From positions 115,882 to 179,881 of the forward strand of contig JABFGB010000009.1 of NCBI GenBank assembly GCA_013112715.1: a DNA stretch of 64,000 bases. The letters are read 5' to 3'. The notes under the pieces were generated by a model that was not told where the DNA came from, did not search any database, and worked only from the letters and a program-made list of their open reading frames with translations. Both the position numbers and the translations under genes were made by a program. This document shows, one piece after another, positions 1-9,741 of the stretch. The stretch comes from Chloroflexota bacterium. Lineage in GTDB: Bacteria; Chloroflexota; Anaerolineae; Aggregatilineales; J027. Within the stretch, counting starts at the first letter, position 1; each line of letters starts with the position of its first letter.

Positions 1-2
1 AA

Positions 3-1484
3 CTAGGGCAGGACAAAGGTGAATGGAGTCACCGCCGAAATGGACTGATTGCTGGCTACCGTGACGACCACCTGTAATGCTGTGTCGGTAATGGGTGTGC
101 CATTTGTCCATTGGCTTGGAACGGTAAAGGGTGTCGTGAATGCACCGGAACTATTGGTCGTGACGGTCAGATAGGGGCTAGAAATGAACCCCGCGCTCGA
201 CAGACCCAAACGAATTTCGACGGTGGTATTGGCCGGGAAGTTTGTTCCACTGACGGCAATATCGGTTCCTGCTCCCGCTGAGGTTGGATTAATGCTGATG
301 ACTGGATTTGCCACAGCGGGTTGATAGGTAAAGGCTTCGGAGTCCACATAGCTTGTGCCGTCCACCAATGCTACGACCTGCAAATTGGTCTGGGTGATGG
401 TGCTATTATCCGGCCACTTGGAGGGCATGGTAAAGGAGGTGGCGAATGTGCCTGAGCCTGAAGTGACGGCAGTAGTGTAGGGCGTCGTCAGGAAGTCAGT
501 GCTGGTGATTGCCAAACGAATGCTGACACTGAGCGATGGCGGGAAACCCGTACCGGATACATTGATGACGGTACCCGCTGGCCCAGTGTTGGGGCTAATG
601 GCGATCACTGGGGTATAGGTTTGTGCCGCCGTGTAGTTGACAGTCGTCAAAGCGCCAACGCCATTGGTTGCGGTCACGCTGATAATCACTGGCCCGGTAG
701 GAATGGTTGTACCATTGGGCCATTGGGCAGGCATCTTGAGGGTAGTGGAGAAGCGACCACTTGAATCTGTCAAAGCGGTAGCCAACACATTGGGGAAGAC
801 ACTGAGGTTGCTTGGCCCAATATACACATAAACTTGGGTCGAGGCGGGATAACCCGTACCGTTGAGCGCAATTTGAGTATCTTTGACAACGCTGGTGGGA
901 TTGGCTGTCACTTGGGGGACAGTCGGTGTTGGTTCGGTTACAGGCAGGCTCCCCAATGCAACATTGGCGCGAATATAGCTGGTATTGACCCAACCCACTG
1001 TGCCACTGACCAAACGAATCTGCACCCACGTTGACGCATTATTGCGACCAATCAAGCCCACCAGTTGATTTAACCCAATGGTTTGTACAATGCCATATTC
1101 CGTCCCCGGCCCCGAACGTACATTCAGGGTGGTGGTATTGGTGACATAGGCGGCTGGCCCGGAATTGGTTGGGAAAGTTGGCTGAATCACGGGTGGCGGG
1201 TTGTTGTTATTGCCGCCGCTCGAAAATGGCGTAGCGGAGGGCCGCAGGGTCTGAGTCGGCTGGGCGGTTGGGAAAACTTGAGGCGTGGATTGGGTTGGGA
1301 AGACAAAGGGTGTCGGGTTAGCAACCGATTGAGGGTTTTCGTCGTCGCCCCCACTTGCCAACAAATAGATGACCAAAACCCCTGAACAAATGAGGCAGGT
1401 CAAGCCAATGATGACCGCCCCGATAATCCCCCATTGCAGATTTGGACTGATTTGTTGTCCTGTTACGGGAGGTTGATTACCCAT
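3..1484 (-). CDS. membrane-anchored SH3b and Ig/IPT-like surface protein
   Basis: A 493-residue protein that complete reading places at the cell surface. A hydrophobic segment lies at about residues 18-45. A Thr/Pro/Asn-rich linker runs to about residue 110. An SH3b-type domain follows at about 112-175, recognisable by LNVRSGPGTEYGIV and GWVNTSYI. Three similar repeats of about 95 residues make up the rest, each with an Ig/IPT-like pattern such as NPTSAGAGTDIAVSGTNFP. SH3b domains commonly bind cell-wall peptides; the repeats probably act as a stalk or adhesive region. No catalytic domain is visible. The stop codon lies at bases 3-5, so the gene is complete. The specific function is unknown. 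Confidence 0.75.
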   Translation of the reverse strand: MGNQPPVTGQQISPNLQWGIIGAVIIGLTCLICSGVLVIYLLASGGDDENPQSVANPTPFVFPTQSTPQVFPTAQPTQTLRPSATPFSSGGNNNNPPPVIQPTFPTNSGPAAYVTNTTTLNVRSGPGTEYGIVQTIGLNQLVGLIGRNNASTWVQIRLVSGTVGWVNTSYIRANVALGSLPVTEPTPTVPQVTANPTSVVKDTQIALNGTGYPASTQVYVYIGPSNLSVFPNVLATALTDSSGRFSTTLKMPAQWPNGTTIPTGPVIISVTATNGVGALTTVNYTAAQTYTPVIAISPNTGPAGTVINVSGTGFPPSLSVSIRLAITSTDFLTTPYTTAVTSGSGTFATSFTMPSKWPDNSTITQTNLQVVALVDGTSYVDSEAFTYQPAVANPVISINPTSAGAGTDIAVSGTNFPANTTVEIRLGLSSAGFISSPYLTVTTNSSGAFTTPFTVPSQWTNGTPITDTALQVVVTVASNQSISAVTPFTFVLP

Positions 1485-1653
1485 GAGATTGAATCCTTTG
1501 ATCTATAAAGATCGTTGATGATGACTGTGCTGTGACAGATTTCACTTTAGGCGTCCGGTGTCACGGCCATATGACAAGGGCGTATCAGTCATGTAACTGT
1601 ATGTTACGAGATTGACACAGGCGCTTCATGCCGCAACGGATACGCTCGTTCGG

Positions 1654-2445
1654 CTATTGACCCGTGAATTTCGGCTCACGTTTTTCATTAAAAGCGGTGA
1701 TGCCTTCCATCGCGTCTTTGGTATTGCTGGCAGCGTGCTGCAATTGGGCTTCCATATCGAGTGTTTCGGCAAGGGTTTGATCCCATGTGCCATTTAGGAG
1801 GCGTTTGGTCAGGCCGATGGCGCGAGTGGGCATGGTGGCAAATTTGACGGCTAAGGCACGGGCCTGTTCCATCAAGGCATCGTTTTCAACAACGGATGTG
1901 CATAAATTCAGATCAAGGGCCTGTTGGGGCGAGACCCGATTTTTGCCATCGGTCAACATTATCAATTCAAAGGCTTTGGCCTGACCCACCAAGCGAGGCA
2001 AGTGGTAATCAATGCCTGTATCGGGAACGAGGCCGATTCCCACAAAAGCCGCAAACACAAAACTGGCCTTGTCGGAGAGGATACGTAAATCACAGGCCAG
2101 CGCCACGCCGACGCCTGCCCCCGCCACAACGCCATTAATCGCGCCGATAATGGGTTTTTCGAGGCCACGCATTGCCAGAATGAGTGGATTATATTTGGAA
2201 CGGACATGCTCCATAAAGCCTTTTTCGACACTCTCAGCATCGCCCAAGTCTTGGCCCGAACAAAAGGCTTTGCCTGCGCCAGTGATAATCACGGCTCGCA
2301 CAGCGGCATCACGGGCAATTTGCCTGAAGGCATCATTGGTTTCGTGCAGCATCTTGGCAGAAAAGGCGTTGTATTTTTCAGGGCGATTGAGGGTGATGGT
2401 CGCCACACCGTCGGCAACTTCGTATAGGATGTTTTCGTAGGTCAT
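1654..2445 (-). CDS. enoyl-CoA hydratase/isomerase family protein (PaaG-like)
   Basis: A 263-residue crotonase-fold enzyme, the usual length for the family. The oxyanion-hole segments are visible as AGKAFCSGQDLGDAES and GVVAGAGVGVALACDLRI. The position that holds a catalytic Glu in ordinary enoyl-CoA hydratases reads GLVPDTG here, with Asp, as in PaaG-type 2-(1,2-epoxyphenyl)acetyl-CoA isomerases and related isomerases. The first catalytic Glu is also missing (VAGAGVGVAL). It is therefore more likely an isomerase than a classical hydratase. No paa genes are nearby, so the substrate cannot be assigned. It acts on acyl-CoA thioesters in the cytoplasm. Confidence 0.85.
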   Translation of the reverse strand: MTYENILYEVADGVATITLNRPEKYNAFSAKMLHETNDAFRQIARDAAVRAVIITGAGKAFCSGQDLGDAESVEKGFMEHVRSKYNPLILAMRGLEKPIIGAINGVVAGAGVGVALACDLRILSDKASFVFAAFVGIGLVPDTGIDYHLPRLVGQAKAFELIMLTDGKNRVSPQQALDLNLCTSVVENDALMEQARALAVKFATMPTRAIGLTKRLLNGTWDQTLAETLDMEAQLQHAASNTKDAMEGITAFNEKREPKFTGQ

Positions 2446-2625
2446 AGGGATTGTGCCTCTGCAAAATGGTCGCTCCTAAATTCACAGGCAGTATAACAAT
2501 TTCAGGCAAATAACGCTTGAAAAATCCAGTTAAATTGCCAATAATGCGTGCCGCCATTGCCTAGTTCGTTTATCATATGTTTCAACGTAGGATTAACGTT
2601 TCTTCCAGCGAGTCCATTGGCATGG

Positions 2626-2631
2626 TACAAT
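2626..2631 (+). promoter_or_regulatory. possible extended -10 element before ftsK
   Basis: TACAAT preceded by TGG (an extended -10 arrangement) lies about 38 bases upstream of the preferred ftsK start. No convincing -35 hexamer is present 16-18 bases further upstream, so this is a weak call. Confidence 0.3.
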
Positions 2632-2668
2632 AATGAGGTAGTTTAATTCAAAAGGATATGTGATTTGC

Positions 2669-5600
2669 ATGTCGGATCGGAACACGCCGCCGCGCAAACC
2701 ATCTGAGACACCCAAGCCGGCGCGTACCAGTTCAACTTCTAGCTCTGCGTCCGGTAAGAAGTCCACCACCACCCCAAAAACAGCAGCCCAAGCGCCGTCG
2801 AAAGGTACGAGCAAAAAAACGACGGGAAGTGCTTCTGTCGTATCTTCACGCACGTCTGCACCGAAGACACCCGTATCGAGCAAGTCCACTGGTACAAGCA
2901 AGCCCACTACGGGAATAACCAGAAGATCGGCAGCAGGTTCAGCTAAAACGACCACCAGCAAAACACCGTCGTCAAAAATGGCGACACCCGCAAAATCAAC
3001 CGCGCCTGCAAAAACGACAAAATCTCCGGCTGGCACAGGCAAAACATCAGCTAAAACGACGACCAAGACCCCTGCATCACCCAAGACCTCGTCCGCCCGG
3101 ATGACCACTGCACGGCCACAGCCAACACCTCGTCCGGTGCGGCCCCCGCGTCCGCCGAATCCTAATTCGTTTGGGAATCGGCTGCGGCGATTTTTGGAAG
3201 ACCCTGATGCGTTCCGTAATCTGGGCCAGACGATGCCGAGTTGGGCAGATGAGCTTGGCGCGATTTTGCTGATTATCGTAGGGATTTTTGTGTTTACAGC
3301 CTTGCTCAATCCGGTTGGTGATGCGGCGGTGGCGACATCATTGGCGACGGGATTAAAACAAGCGTTTGGCATCGGGTCTTTTGTTACTGCCCTCACCATT
3401 TTTGGTATGGGGATATTGCTGCTGCTGCCGAAAATTAATATTCATCTCAATCTAAAATTTGACTGGATGCGGATACTGGCGGTTGAAATCGCCTTTATCA
3501 GCCTACAGGGGTTGTTCCATCTGCTGGCGTTTGAAGAAGAAGGACGGGCACTAGCACGCGAGGGTAAAGGCGGTGGTTACGTCGGCTGGGCCATCAGCAG
3601 CATTTTGACCACCGTATTAGGTCAATATCTCTCGATTATTGTACTGACTATCGGCATGGTATACAGTTTGATGTTGGCTTTACACATCCGTCGTCATCAT
3701 ATTCGGCAATCGTTAGAATGGGTGGGGACCCGTTCGCAAGATCTTTCGACACGGGTACGCCCTGTTATCCCACAGCGTTCTATTGCACAAACTAACGGCA
3801 ATACTACCACGCAGGAAATGATGATTGGGGCGGCAGTGGTAGCTCCTGCGGTAGCGACGATGGTTCACCCCATGCCTGTTCAAGAGATGCCAGCTTATGC
3901 GCCGCTTGCTGCATTGCCATCCGAACCAGCACCCACCACGCCACCAGCGAATGTCCCATCTGCGGGGGTAAAGGTCGAAGTGCCGTATGGAAATTATGCA
4001 CGGCCCGATATGCCACCTGTCCCTGTAGCAGAATCGGTTGCCTCACCTATACCTCCTACACCGCCGCCATTGCCACCCCAAGCATTGCCGGGAATACAAA
4101 ATCCAGATACAGTGCCAAGTCGAGCCGAGCGGCCTGCCATACCCGCAAGGCCAGAGCCAATAGGTCGAAGCGTGTCATCCCCGCCGCCGCCAACGTCATT
4201 GCCACAGACGCCAATGGCAGAACCACCTGATGAAATACGGTCACCTACTGCGCCACTGTCGGTGTCGGAATCGGAAAAACCATCTATTGAAACAGTATCT
4301 CCTGTTGCTGACGAAGCGGTGACAGCGGTAAATCTAGAAAATGAGATCGAAGATATGCAAGACGACGAAAACGAGATGCTGCCCCGCCGCAACACGTTAG
4401 TAATTAATGGGCAAGTCGTAAATCTGCCCGTTAAAGAAAATGGGGAAGCCGTAAAGCCCCGCAGTTCAAATTCAAATCCCAACAACGGGAATGGGGGCAA
4501 CGGACGGCGCTATTTTACGGTAGATGGCTTTCAAGACCGTCGCATGGTGGGGGAACGGTTGGCGGAACTGCCACCATTGGAACTGCTGCATTACACCCGT
4601 TTACGACTACCTTCCGAAGATGAGGTCAATAACAATGCCCGCATCATTGAACACACGATGATGGAATTTGATATTGATGCGGATGTGATTGATGTACGTG
4701 TTGGGCCAACCGTCACCCAATATGCGGTGTCGCCGATTAAGGAAGTGATTAATGAGGCCGGGGAACGGGTAGTCATTCGCACCCGCGTTGGCAAAATCGC
4801 GGCCCTACAAAATGATCTCGCGTTAGCACTGTCGGCGCGGAGTGTGCGTATTGAAGCCCCCGTACCCGGTCATTCATATGTGGGGATTGAAGTGCCTAAC
4901 CGCGAACCGAGTGTGGTGGATTTACGCTCGGTGTTGGAATCCGAAGCATCCTATAAAGAACGCCATAAACCCTTAGCTGTACCGTTAGGTCGGGATGTGT
5001 CCGGTGAGCCGATTATGGCCGACCTTGCATCCATGCCGCATATGTTGATCGCCGGCACAACGGGGTCGGGTAAATCGGTCTGTTTGACGGCGATGATTGC
5101 GTCATTGGTGGCAAACAATACCCCGGATCGGCTACGGCTGATTATTCTTGACCCTAAGATGGTCGAGATGGTGCATTTTAATGGATTACCCCATCTGCTT
5201 GGGCCAGTTGAAACCGATGGTGAACGCATCATCGGCGTGCTGCGCTGGTCAACCCGCGAAATGGATCGGCGTTACAAGCTGTTGGAACATGAAAACGCCC
5301 GCCATCTTGAAGCCTATAACAAGGCGGTGGTCAAGAAGGGTAAACCGGAAGAACAACTGCCGTATATTGTCATTGTGATTGACGAAATCGGCGACCTGAT
5401 GATGACGCGGCCCGACGAAACCGAAAAGACGGTCACACGCCTTGCCCAAAAAGCACGCGCCGCCGGGATGCACCTCGTCATTGCGACCCAACGCCCCAGT
5501 GTGGATGTTATCACGGGGTTGATTAAAGCTAACTTCCCGGCCCGTATCTCGTTTGCGGTGGCATCAGGGACGGATTCGCGCGTTATTTTGGATACGGTGG

Positions 5601-6073
5601 GTGCGGAATCACTGGTTGGCAAGGGTGACATGCTGTTCCTTGCACCGGACGCGGCAGGGCCAAAACGTATTCAGGGGTGTTATGTTTCTGACGAAGAGCT
5701 ATATGAAATCGTCATGTATTGGAAGGCATGGCACACCGAACAGCAAGAGGTACAGGAGGCGGAAGAGGAAACCGTGCCTCCATGGGAGCGCGGCATGACC
5801 CGACTCGAAACGCTGTCCGAACTCGACCCGATGCTGGAAGAGGCACTTAGCTTGGTGGTGTTGGATGGGGAAGCCTCGGCATCCTTGATTCAGCGACGTT
5901 TAGGAATTGGCTATCCGCGTGCCGCCCGATTGATGGATTCGCTGCACGAATTGGGCATTATCGGTGAACCATTGGCAGGAGGCAGAAGCCGCCGTGTCTT
6001 GGTAAAATCTATTGACGAAGCACGCCGGATGGTGCGGAACAATCGCCGCAAACCGCCGGGGAGTGGGTCGTAA
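2669..6073 (+). CDS. ftsK: DNA translocase FtsK/SpoIIIE
   Basis: A membrane-anchored ATPase that pumps chromosomal DNA through the division septum. From the ATG at 2669 it has 1134 residues; a GTG at 2660 is in frame, but the AAAGGA at 2651-2656 is too close to it. The first ~165 residues are Lys/Thr/Ser/Pro/Ala-rich. Several membrane segments follow (about 180-330), then a long Pro-rich linker to about 600, then the motor: Walker A GTTGSGKSV near 795 and Walker B IVIVIDEIGDLMM near 895. A C-terminal winged-helix gamma domain (SASLIQRRLGIGYPRAARLM) should recognise orienting DNA sequences. The basic N-terminal extension is unusual. Confidence 0.95.
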   Translation: MSDRNTPPRKPSETPKPARTSSTSSSASGKKSTTTPKTAAQAPSKGTSKKTTGSASVVSSRTSAPKTPVSSKSTGTSKPTTGITRRSAAGSAKTTTSKTPSSKMATPAKSTAPAKTTKSPAGTGKTSAKTTTKTPASPKTSSARMTTARPQPTPRPVRPPRPPNPNSFGNRLRRFLEDPDAFRNLGQTMPSWADELGAILLIIVGIFVFTALLNPVGDAAVATSLATGLKQAFGIGSFVTALTIFGMGILLLLPKINIHLNLKFDWMRILAVEIAFISLQGLFHLLAFEEEGRALAREGKGGGYVGWAISSILTTVLGQYLSIIVLTIGMVYSLMLALHIRRHHIRQSLEWVGTRSQDLSTRVRPVIPQRSIAQTNGNTTTQEMMIGAAVVAPAVATMVHPMPVQEMPAYAPLAALPSEPAPTTPPANVPSAGVKVEVPYGNYARPDMPPVPVAESVASPIPPTPPPLPPQALPGIQNPDTVPSRAERPAIPARPEPIGRSVSSPPPPTSLPQTPMAEPPDEIRSPTAPLSVSESEKPSIETVSPVADEAVTAVNLENEIEDMQDDENEMLPRRNTLVINGQVVNLPVKENGEAVKPRSSNSNPNNGNGGNGRRYFTVDGFQDRRMVGERLAELPPLELLHYTRLRLPSEDEVNNNARIIEHTMMEFDIDADVIDVRVGPTVTQYAVSPIKEVINEAGERVVIRTRVGKIAALQNDLALALSARSVRIEAPVPGHSYVGIEVPNREPSVVDLRSVLESEASYKERHKPLAVPLGRDVSGEPIMADLASMPHMLIAGTTGSGKSVCLTAMIASLVANNTPDRLRLIILDPKMVEMVHFNGLPHLLGPVETDGERIIGVLRWSTREMDRRYKLLEHENARHLEAYNKAVVKKGKPEEQLPYIVIVIDEIGDLMMTRPDETEKTVTRLAQKARAAGMHLVIATQRPSVDVITGLIKANFPARISFAVASGTDSRVILDTVGAESLVGKGDMLFLAPDAAGPKRIQGCYVSDEELYEIVMYWKAWHTEQQEVQEAEEETVPPWERGMTRLETLSELDPMLEEALSLVVLDGEASASLIQRRLGIGYPRAARLMDSLHELGIIGEPLAGGRSRRVLVKSIDEARRMVRNNRRKPPGSGS

Positions 6074-6180
6074 AACGCTGAACCACATGGCAAAATCGCA
6101 TATTTGAAACGACAGGGCAGGTGAATCATCTGCCCTTTGCCAACCCTTATTTATTACACAAGATTAGGCCGGGAAAATCT

Positions 6181-8751
6181 ATGTTCCGACGGGATCGTAA
6201 AAAAAAGCAGGATAAATCCTCTAAAAAACAGACTGAGCAAACCCAGATACAGACCCCCAATGGACAGGGAAACCCACCCGAACGCTATGCCAAAGTTGCC
6301 GAAAAGATGGCAAAGCAGTTCGCCAAACCCCCTGTGACCGGCCCATTGAAAACTCCCGGTATTATTCAACATGTTCAACAAATCCCCGGCGGGGCGATCA
6401 TTCATGCTGCTAATGCCTCGATTTCAGTGATATTTTATCAACCGAATCTTGTGGAAATTCGGATGCGGCCTGATCGTCAATTTCCGCCTGTTTTTTCGTA
6501 TGCCCTAAGTGAAACGTTTAAATTTGCACCCCAAGCCGCAACCGTTACCGAGGATACCGATACCGTCGTCATTGGGGCAGGCGGAATGGCCTGTGTTTTT
6601 ACCCGCACGACTACCCAACTGCGGATTTATATGACCAATGGGCAAGAGGTCAGTGTTGAGAGTGGGTTTAGCTGGCTAGGTGAAAAGGTCACATGGCAAC
6701 GCCAATTACCCGCCGATGAGGGCTGTTATGGATTGGGCCAGCGGGGATGGGGGTTGAATCTGCGGGGTCGCAAATGGGCCTTATGGAATTTTGACCCAGT
6801 GGGTTATGGACGTGGCACCGACCCGGTTTATTACAGCATCCCGTTCTATATGGGGGTGCATCCCGAATATGCTGTCGGTGTACTGTGGGATAATCCGGCA
6901 CGCGGCACGGTTGATCTCGGGGCGGAACGGGCTAATCAAATGGCTTTTAGCGCGGATACAGGCGAACTACGACTGTATTTCATGGCCGATGAAAAACCCG
7001 ATGCTGTCTTGAAACACTACCTAGAATTGACAGGTTTGCCGCCGTTGCTGCCACTGTGGGCCTTTGGTTATCAGCAGTCACGGTGGGGGTATGTGCCGTC
7101 CAATAAATTCCGCGAACTCGCCAGAGAATTTCGCCAGCGGCTTATTCCGTGTGATGTCCTCCATTTTGATATTGATTATATGGATGGGCACCGCGTTTTT
7201 ACCTATAACAAAGAGACATTTGGTGACTTGCCTGCGCTGCTCTCCGAACTGGATAAGCAGGGATTTAAGGCCGTTTCGATTGTTGACCCTGCCATCAAGG
7301 TTGACCTTGATTATGAGACGTTTCGGGATGGGCAAGAACGTGGCATGTTCCACACGTATCCCGATGGCCGATTGTTTGTTGCGCCAGTTTGGGCAGGTGA
7401 TTCGGCTTTCCCCGATTTCACCAATCCGACGGTGCGCGAATGGTGGGCCGGACAGGTCGAAAGCTTGCTTAAGGTTGGGTTTGCGGGTTTATGGAACGAT
7501 ATGAACGAGCCGACAGTGTTTTTGCCCCCCGGCCCCGGTATCGTACCCGAATATATTCAGGCCAATTGGGAAGGGCAGGGAAATACCCATCTCGGCGGAG
7601 CGCATAATGTATATGGAATGCAGATGGCACGGGCCACACGGATGGGCCTTGAACGCGCCCGACCAGATAAACGCCAATTCGTCCTGACGCGCGCCGCTTA
7701 TGCCGGGGCACAGCGGTATACGGTTTCATGGACGGGCGATAATCGTTCGGAATGGGATCACCTCCGTCTTTCGATTAGCGTTGTATTGAATCTAGGCCTA
7801 TCGGGGATGTTTTTCACCGGGCCAGATATTGGCGGGTTTATGGGCGATTGCGAACCCGAAATGTATGCCCGCTGGATTCAAGTTGCCAGCTTGCTGCCGT
7901 TCTGCCGGACCCATACCTGTACAGGTACAGTAAATCAGGAGCCATGGAGCTTTGGGGCAGAAGTTGAAAAAATTGCGCGAAAATATATCGAACTGCGTTA
8001 TCAATTGTTGCCCTATCTCTATTCGACGTATGTACAGGGGGCACAAAATGGCGTGCCGATGATCCGTCCGACCTTTTGGGACGACCCCAGCGACACCCGC
8101 CTGTACAACCAAGATGATGCCTATATGGTCGGGGATGCCCTACTAGTTGCACCGATTCTCGAACAAGGGGCAACTAAACGCGAACTCTATCTGCCGCGCG
8201 GAGTTTGGTATAACTTTTGGACACGTAAATTGATTGACGGGTCACGCACGATTGAACTTGAAGCACCACTCGATCAAATGCCAATTTTTGTGCGGGCGGG
8301 GCGCGTGGTCCCGATGTGGCCTGTAACACAGTATGTTGGTGAGAGGCCGATTGATGAATTGCAGCTACTCGCCTTCGCAGGGATTGGCGAAACGACCCTT
8401 TATGAAGATGCAGGGGACGGTCTGAGTTATAAAAATGGCGACTATCGCTACTCCTATTTCAGCACCAAGTTTTTGCCGGGGGGACAGTTCGCGGTCGAAT
8501 GGCGACGGGCCGGAAAATATCAACCCGCCTATAAGAAAGTGCGCTTGGAATTGGTTGGCATTTCTGGCGACCCCGAAATGGTGTATGTGGATGACCAAGC
8601 CGCCCCGCTGTGGTTTTTTGAAAACAGCATGGTCGAGGTATTGAGCAGTCCGTTTAGTCAAGTACGCATTGTTGGAAAATCGCCCGATACATCTGAAGCA
8701 GCCAAAACCGTAGCACGTCGTCCGGGGCCAAGCGGCGACCAAACATCATAG
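6181..8751 (+). CDS. alpha-glucosidase family protein, glycoside hydrolase family 31
   Basis: A retaining alpha-glycosidase of family GH31. The nucleophile motif is clear in GLWNDMNEPTVF (near residue 440), with the upstream FDIDYMDGHRVF and the acid/base region WTGDNRSEWDHL and FTGPDIGGFMG downstream. An N-terminal beta-sandwich precedes the barrel, and a C-terminal beta domain with LYEDAGDG follows, as is normal for the family. A GTG at 6121 opens the same frame, but the ATG at 6181 begins a typical cytoplasmic Lys/Gln-rich start and is preferred, giving 856 residues. No signal peptide is visible. It probably trims alpha-glucosides inside the cell, possibly with the GH13 enzyme at 61773. 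Confidence 0.9.
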   Translation: MFRRDRKKKQDKSSKKQTEQTQIQTPNGQGNPPERYAKVAEKMAKQFAKPPVTGPLKTPGIIQHVQQIPGGAIIHAANASISVIFYQPNLVEIRMRPDRQFPPVFSYALSETFKFAPQAATVTEDTDTVVIGAGGMACVFTRTTTQLRIYMTNGQEVSVESGFSWLGEKVTWQRQLPADEGCYGLGQRGWGLNLRGRKWALWNFDPVGYGRGTDPVYYSIPFYMGVHPEYAVGVLWDNPARGTVDLGAERANQMAFSADTGELRLYFMADEKPDAVLKHYLELTGLPPLLPLWAFGYQQSRWGYVPSNKFRELAREFRQRLIPCDVLHFDIDYMDGHRVFTYNKETFGDLPALLSELDKQGFKAVSIVDPAIKVDLDYETFRDGQERGMFHTYPDGRLFVAPVWAGDSAFPDFTNPTVREWWAGQVESLLKVGFAGLWNDMNEPTVFLPPGPGIVPEYIQANWEGQGNTHLGGAHNVYGMQMARATRMGLERARPDKRQFVLTRAAYAGAQRYTVSWTGDNRSEWDHLRLSISVVLNLGLSGMFFTGPDIGGFMGDCEPEMYARWIQVASLLPFCRTHTCTGTVNQEPWSFGAEVEKIARKYIELRYQLLPYLYSTYVQGAQNGVPMIRPTFWDDPSDTRLYNQDDAYMVGDALLVAPILEQGATKRELYLPRGVWYNFWTRKLIDGSRTIELEAPLDQMPIFVRAGRVVPMWPVTQYVGERPIDELQLLAFAGIGETTLYEDAGDGLSYKNGDYRYSYFSTKFLPGGQFAVEWRRAGKYQPAYKKVRLELVGISGDPEMVYVDDQAAPLWFFENSMVEVLSSPFSQVRIVGKSPDTSEAAKTVARRPGPSGDQTS

Positions 8752-9735
8752 GTAGCCATGATCGCGGTACCAATGGTATGTATCGGCGAAACTTTGGGTC
8801 ATATCGTAATGCGGCTCACCCAATTCACGCCACGCCTTCGCGCAATCAAAGTAGATGTAGCGCTTGCTGAGACGCAGTTGATTGCCTTCCGCGTTGCCGG
8901 GAATGGGGATATTCAACGCACGTCCGGCGTCTACCAACAAAGCCGCAATATCCACCAGTGGCGGAGGGATAGGAATTTGGGGTGGCGGTACCCCAACAAT
9001 CTCAGCAATGAGGTGAAGCATGGCCTTATGGCTGAGATTGACCGCGCCGAGCAAATAACGCTCTCCCATGCGGCCACGTTGGGCAGCGGCCAAATGCGCC
9101 CGTGCCACGTCGCGCACATCAATCATGGTGACGCCCCCTTGCATGGGCATGACCGGGACTTTTTTCTTGGCAACCTCAATCACCAGACTGCCCGAAATCA
9201 AATTGAGATCACCCGGCCCGATAATGACGGCAGGATTTAAAATCACGCAGTCCAGACCCCGTTTAATGGCGCGATAGACTTCCGCCTCGGCGAGAAATTT
9301 ACTGTGACCATAAGGAGTTAGACGGGGGTTAACATTAAAATAGGTGTGTTCATCAGCGGGATAGCTATCCTCTCGATGGCCCATCGCGGCGGCACTGCTG
9401 GTAAAAATGAAACGGCGCACCCCGGCTTTTTGGCTGGCTCCTAATAACAGGCGTGTACCATCCACATTGACGCGATAAATGGATTCTTTTTCTTGTCGCC
9501 AGTAATCGGCCACTGCCGCGACATGAAACACCCAATGCACCCCGACCAATGCCTGCTCCAAAAATTCAGAGTCCGCCATATCGCCAATAAAATGTTGGAC
9601 TGACAGGTCGGCGATGGCATCCAAGCGGCTGGACTGGCGCCGCAAAATCCGCACTTCATGTCCAGCAGTTAGAAGGGTTCGCGCGACCCATGAACCGACA
9701 AATCCTGTTGCACCCGTTACCAGTGCGATTGCCAT
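8746..9735 (-). CDS. NAD-dependent epimerase/dehydratase (extended SDR, HpnA/dihydroflavonol-reductase-like)
   Basis: A 329-residue extended short-chain dehydrogenase. The N-terminal NAD(P)-binding motif is GATGFVGSWVA, and the catalytic Ser/Tyr/Lys triad is visible in FTSSAAAMG and TPYGHSKFLAEAE. The family acts on sugars, sterol-like or flavonoid-like substrates; HopA/HpnA-like members are linked to hopanoid side chains, but no hopanoid genes are nearby. It lies 6 bp downstream of the response-regulator gene and its Shine-Dalgarno region overlaps the end of that gene, so they are probably co-transcribed. It converges with and overlaps the GH31 gene by 6 bp. Confidence 0.85.
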   Translation of the reverse strand: MAIALVTGATGFVGSWVARTLLTAGHEVRILRRQSSRLDAIADLSVQHFIGDMADSEFLEQALVGVHWVFHVAAVADYWRQEKESIYRVNVDGTRLLLGASQKAGVRRFIFTSSAAAMGHREDSYPADEHTYFNVNPRLTPYGHSKFLAEAEVYRAIKRGLDCVILNPAVIIGPGDLNLISGSLVIEVAKKKVPVMPMQGGVTMIDVRDVARAHLAAAQRGRMGERYLLGAVNLSHKAMLHLIAEIVGVPPPQIPIPPPLVDIAALLVDAGRALNIPIPGNAEGNQLRLSKRYIYFDCAKAWRELGEPHYDMTQSFADTYHWYRDHGYL

Positions 9736-9741
9736 GATGAT

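Noticed and set aside
595..1385. Several open frames of 60-144 codons within the SH3b protein gene
   Set aside because: All lie in other frames of a gene with clear domains and have no supported start or product.
2593..3399. A minus-strand open frame of 268 codons opposite ftsK
   Set aside because: It covers the Lys/Thr/Pro-rich start of FtsK, has biased Val/Ala/Gly composition, no recognisable domain and no ribosome binding site.
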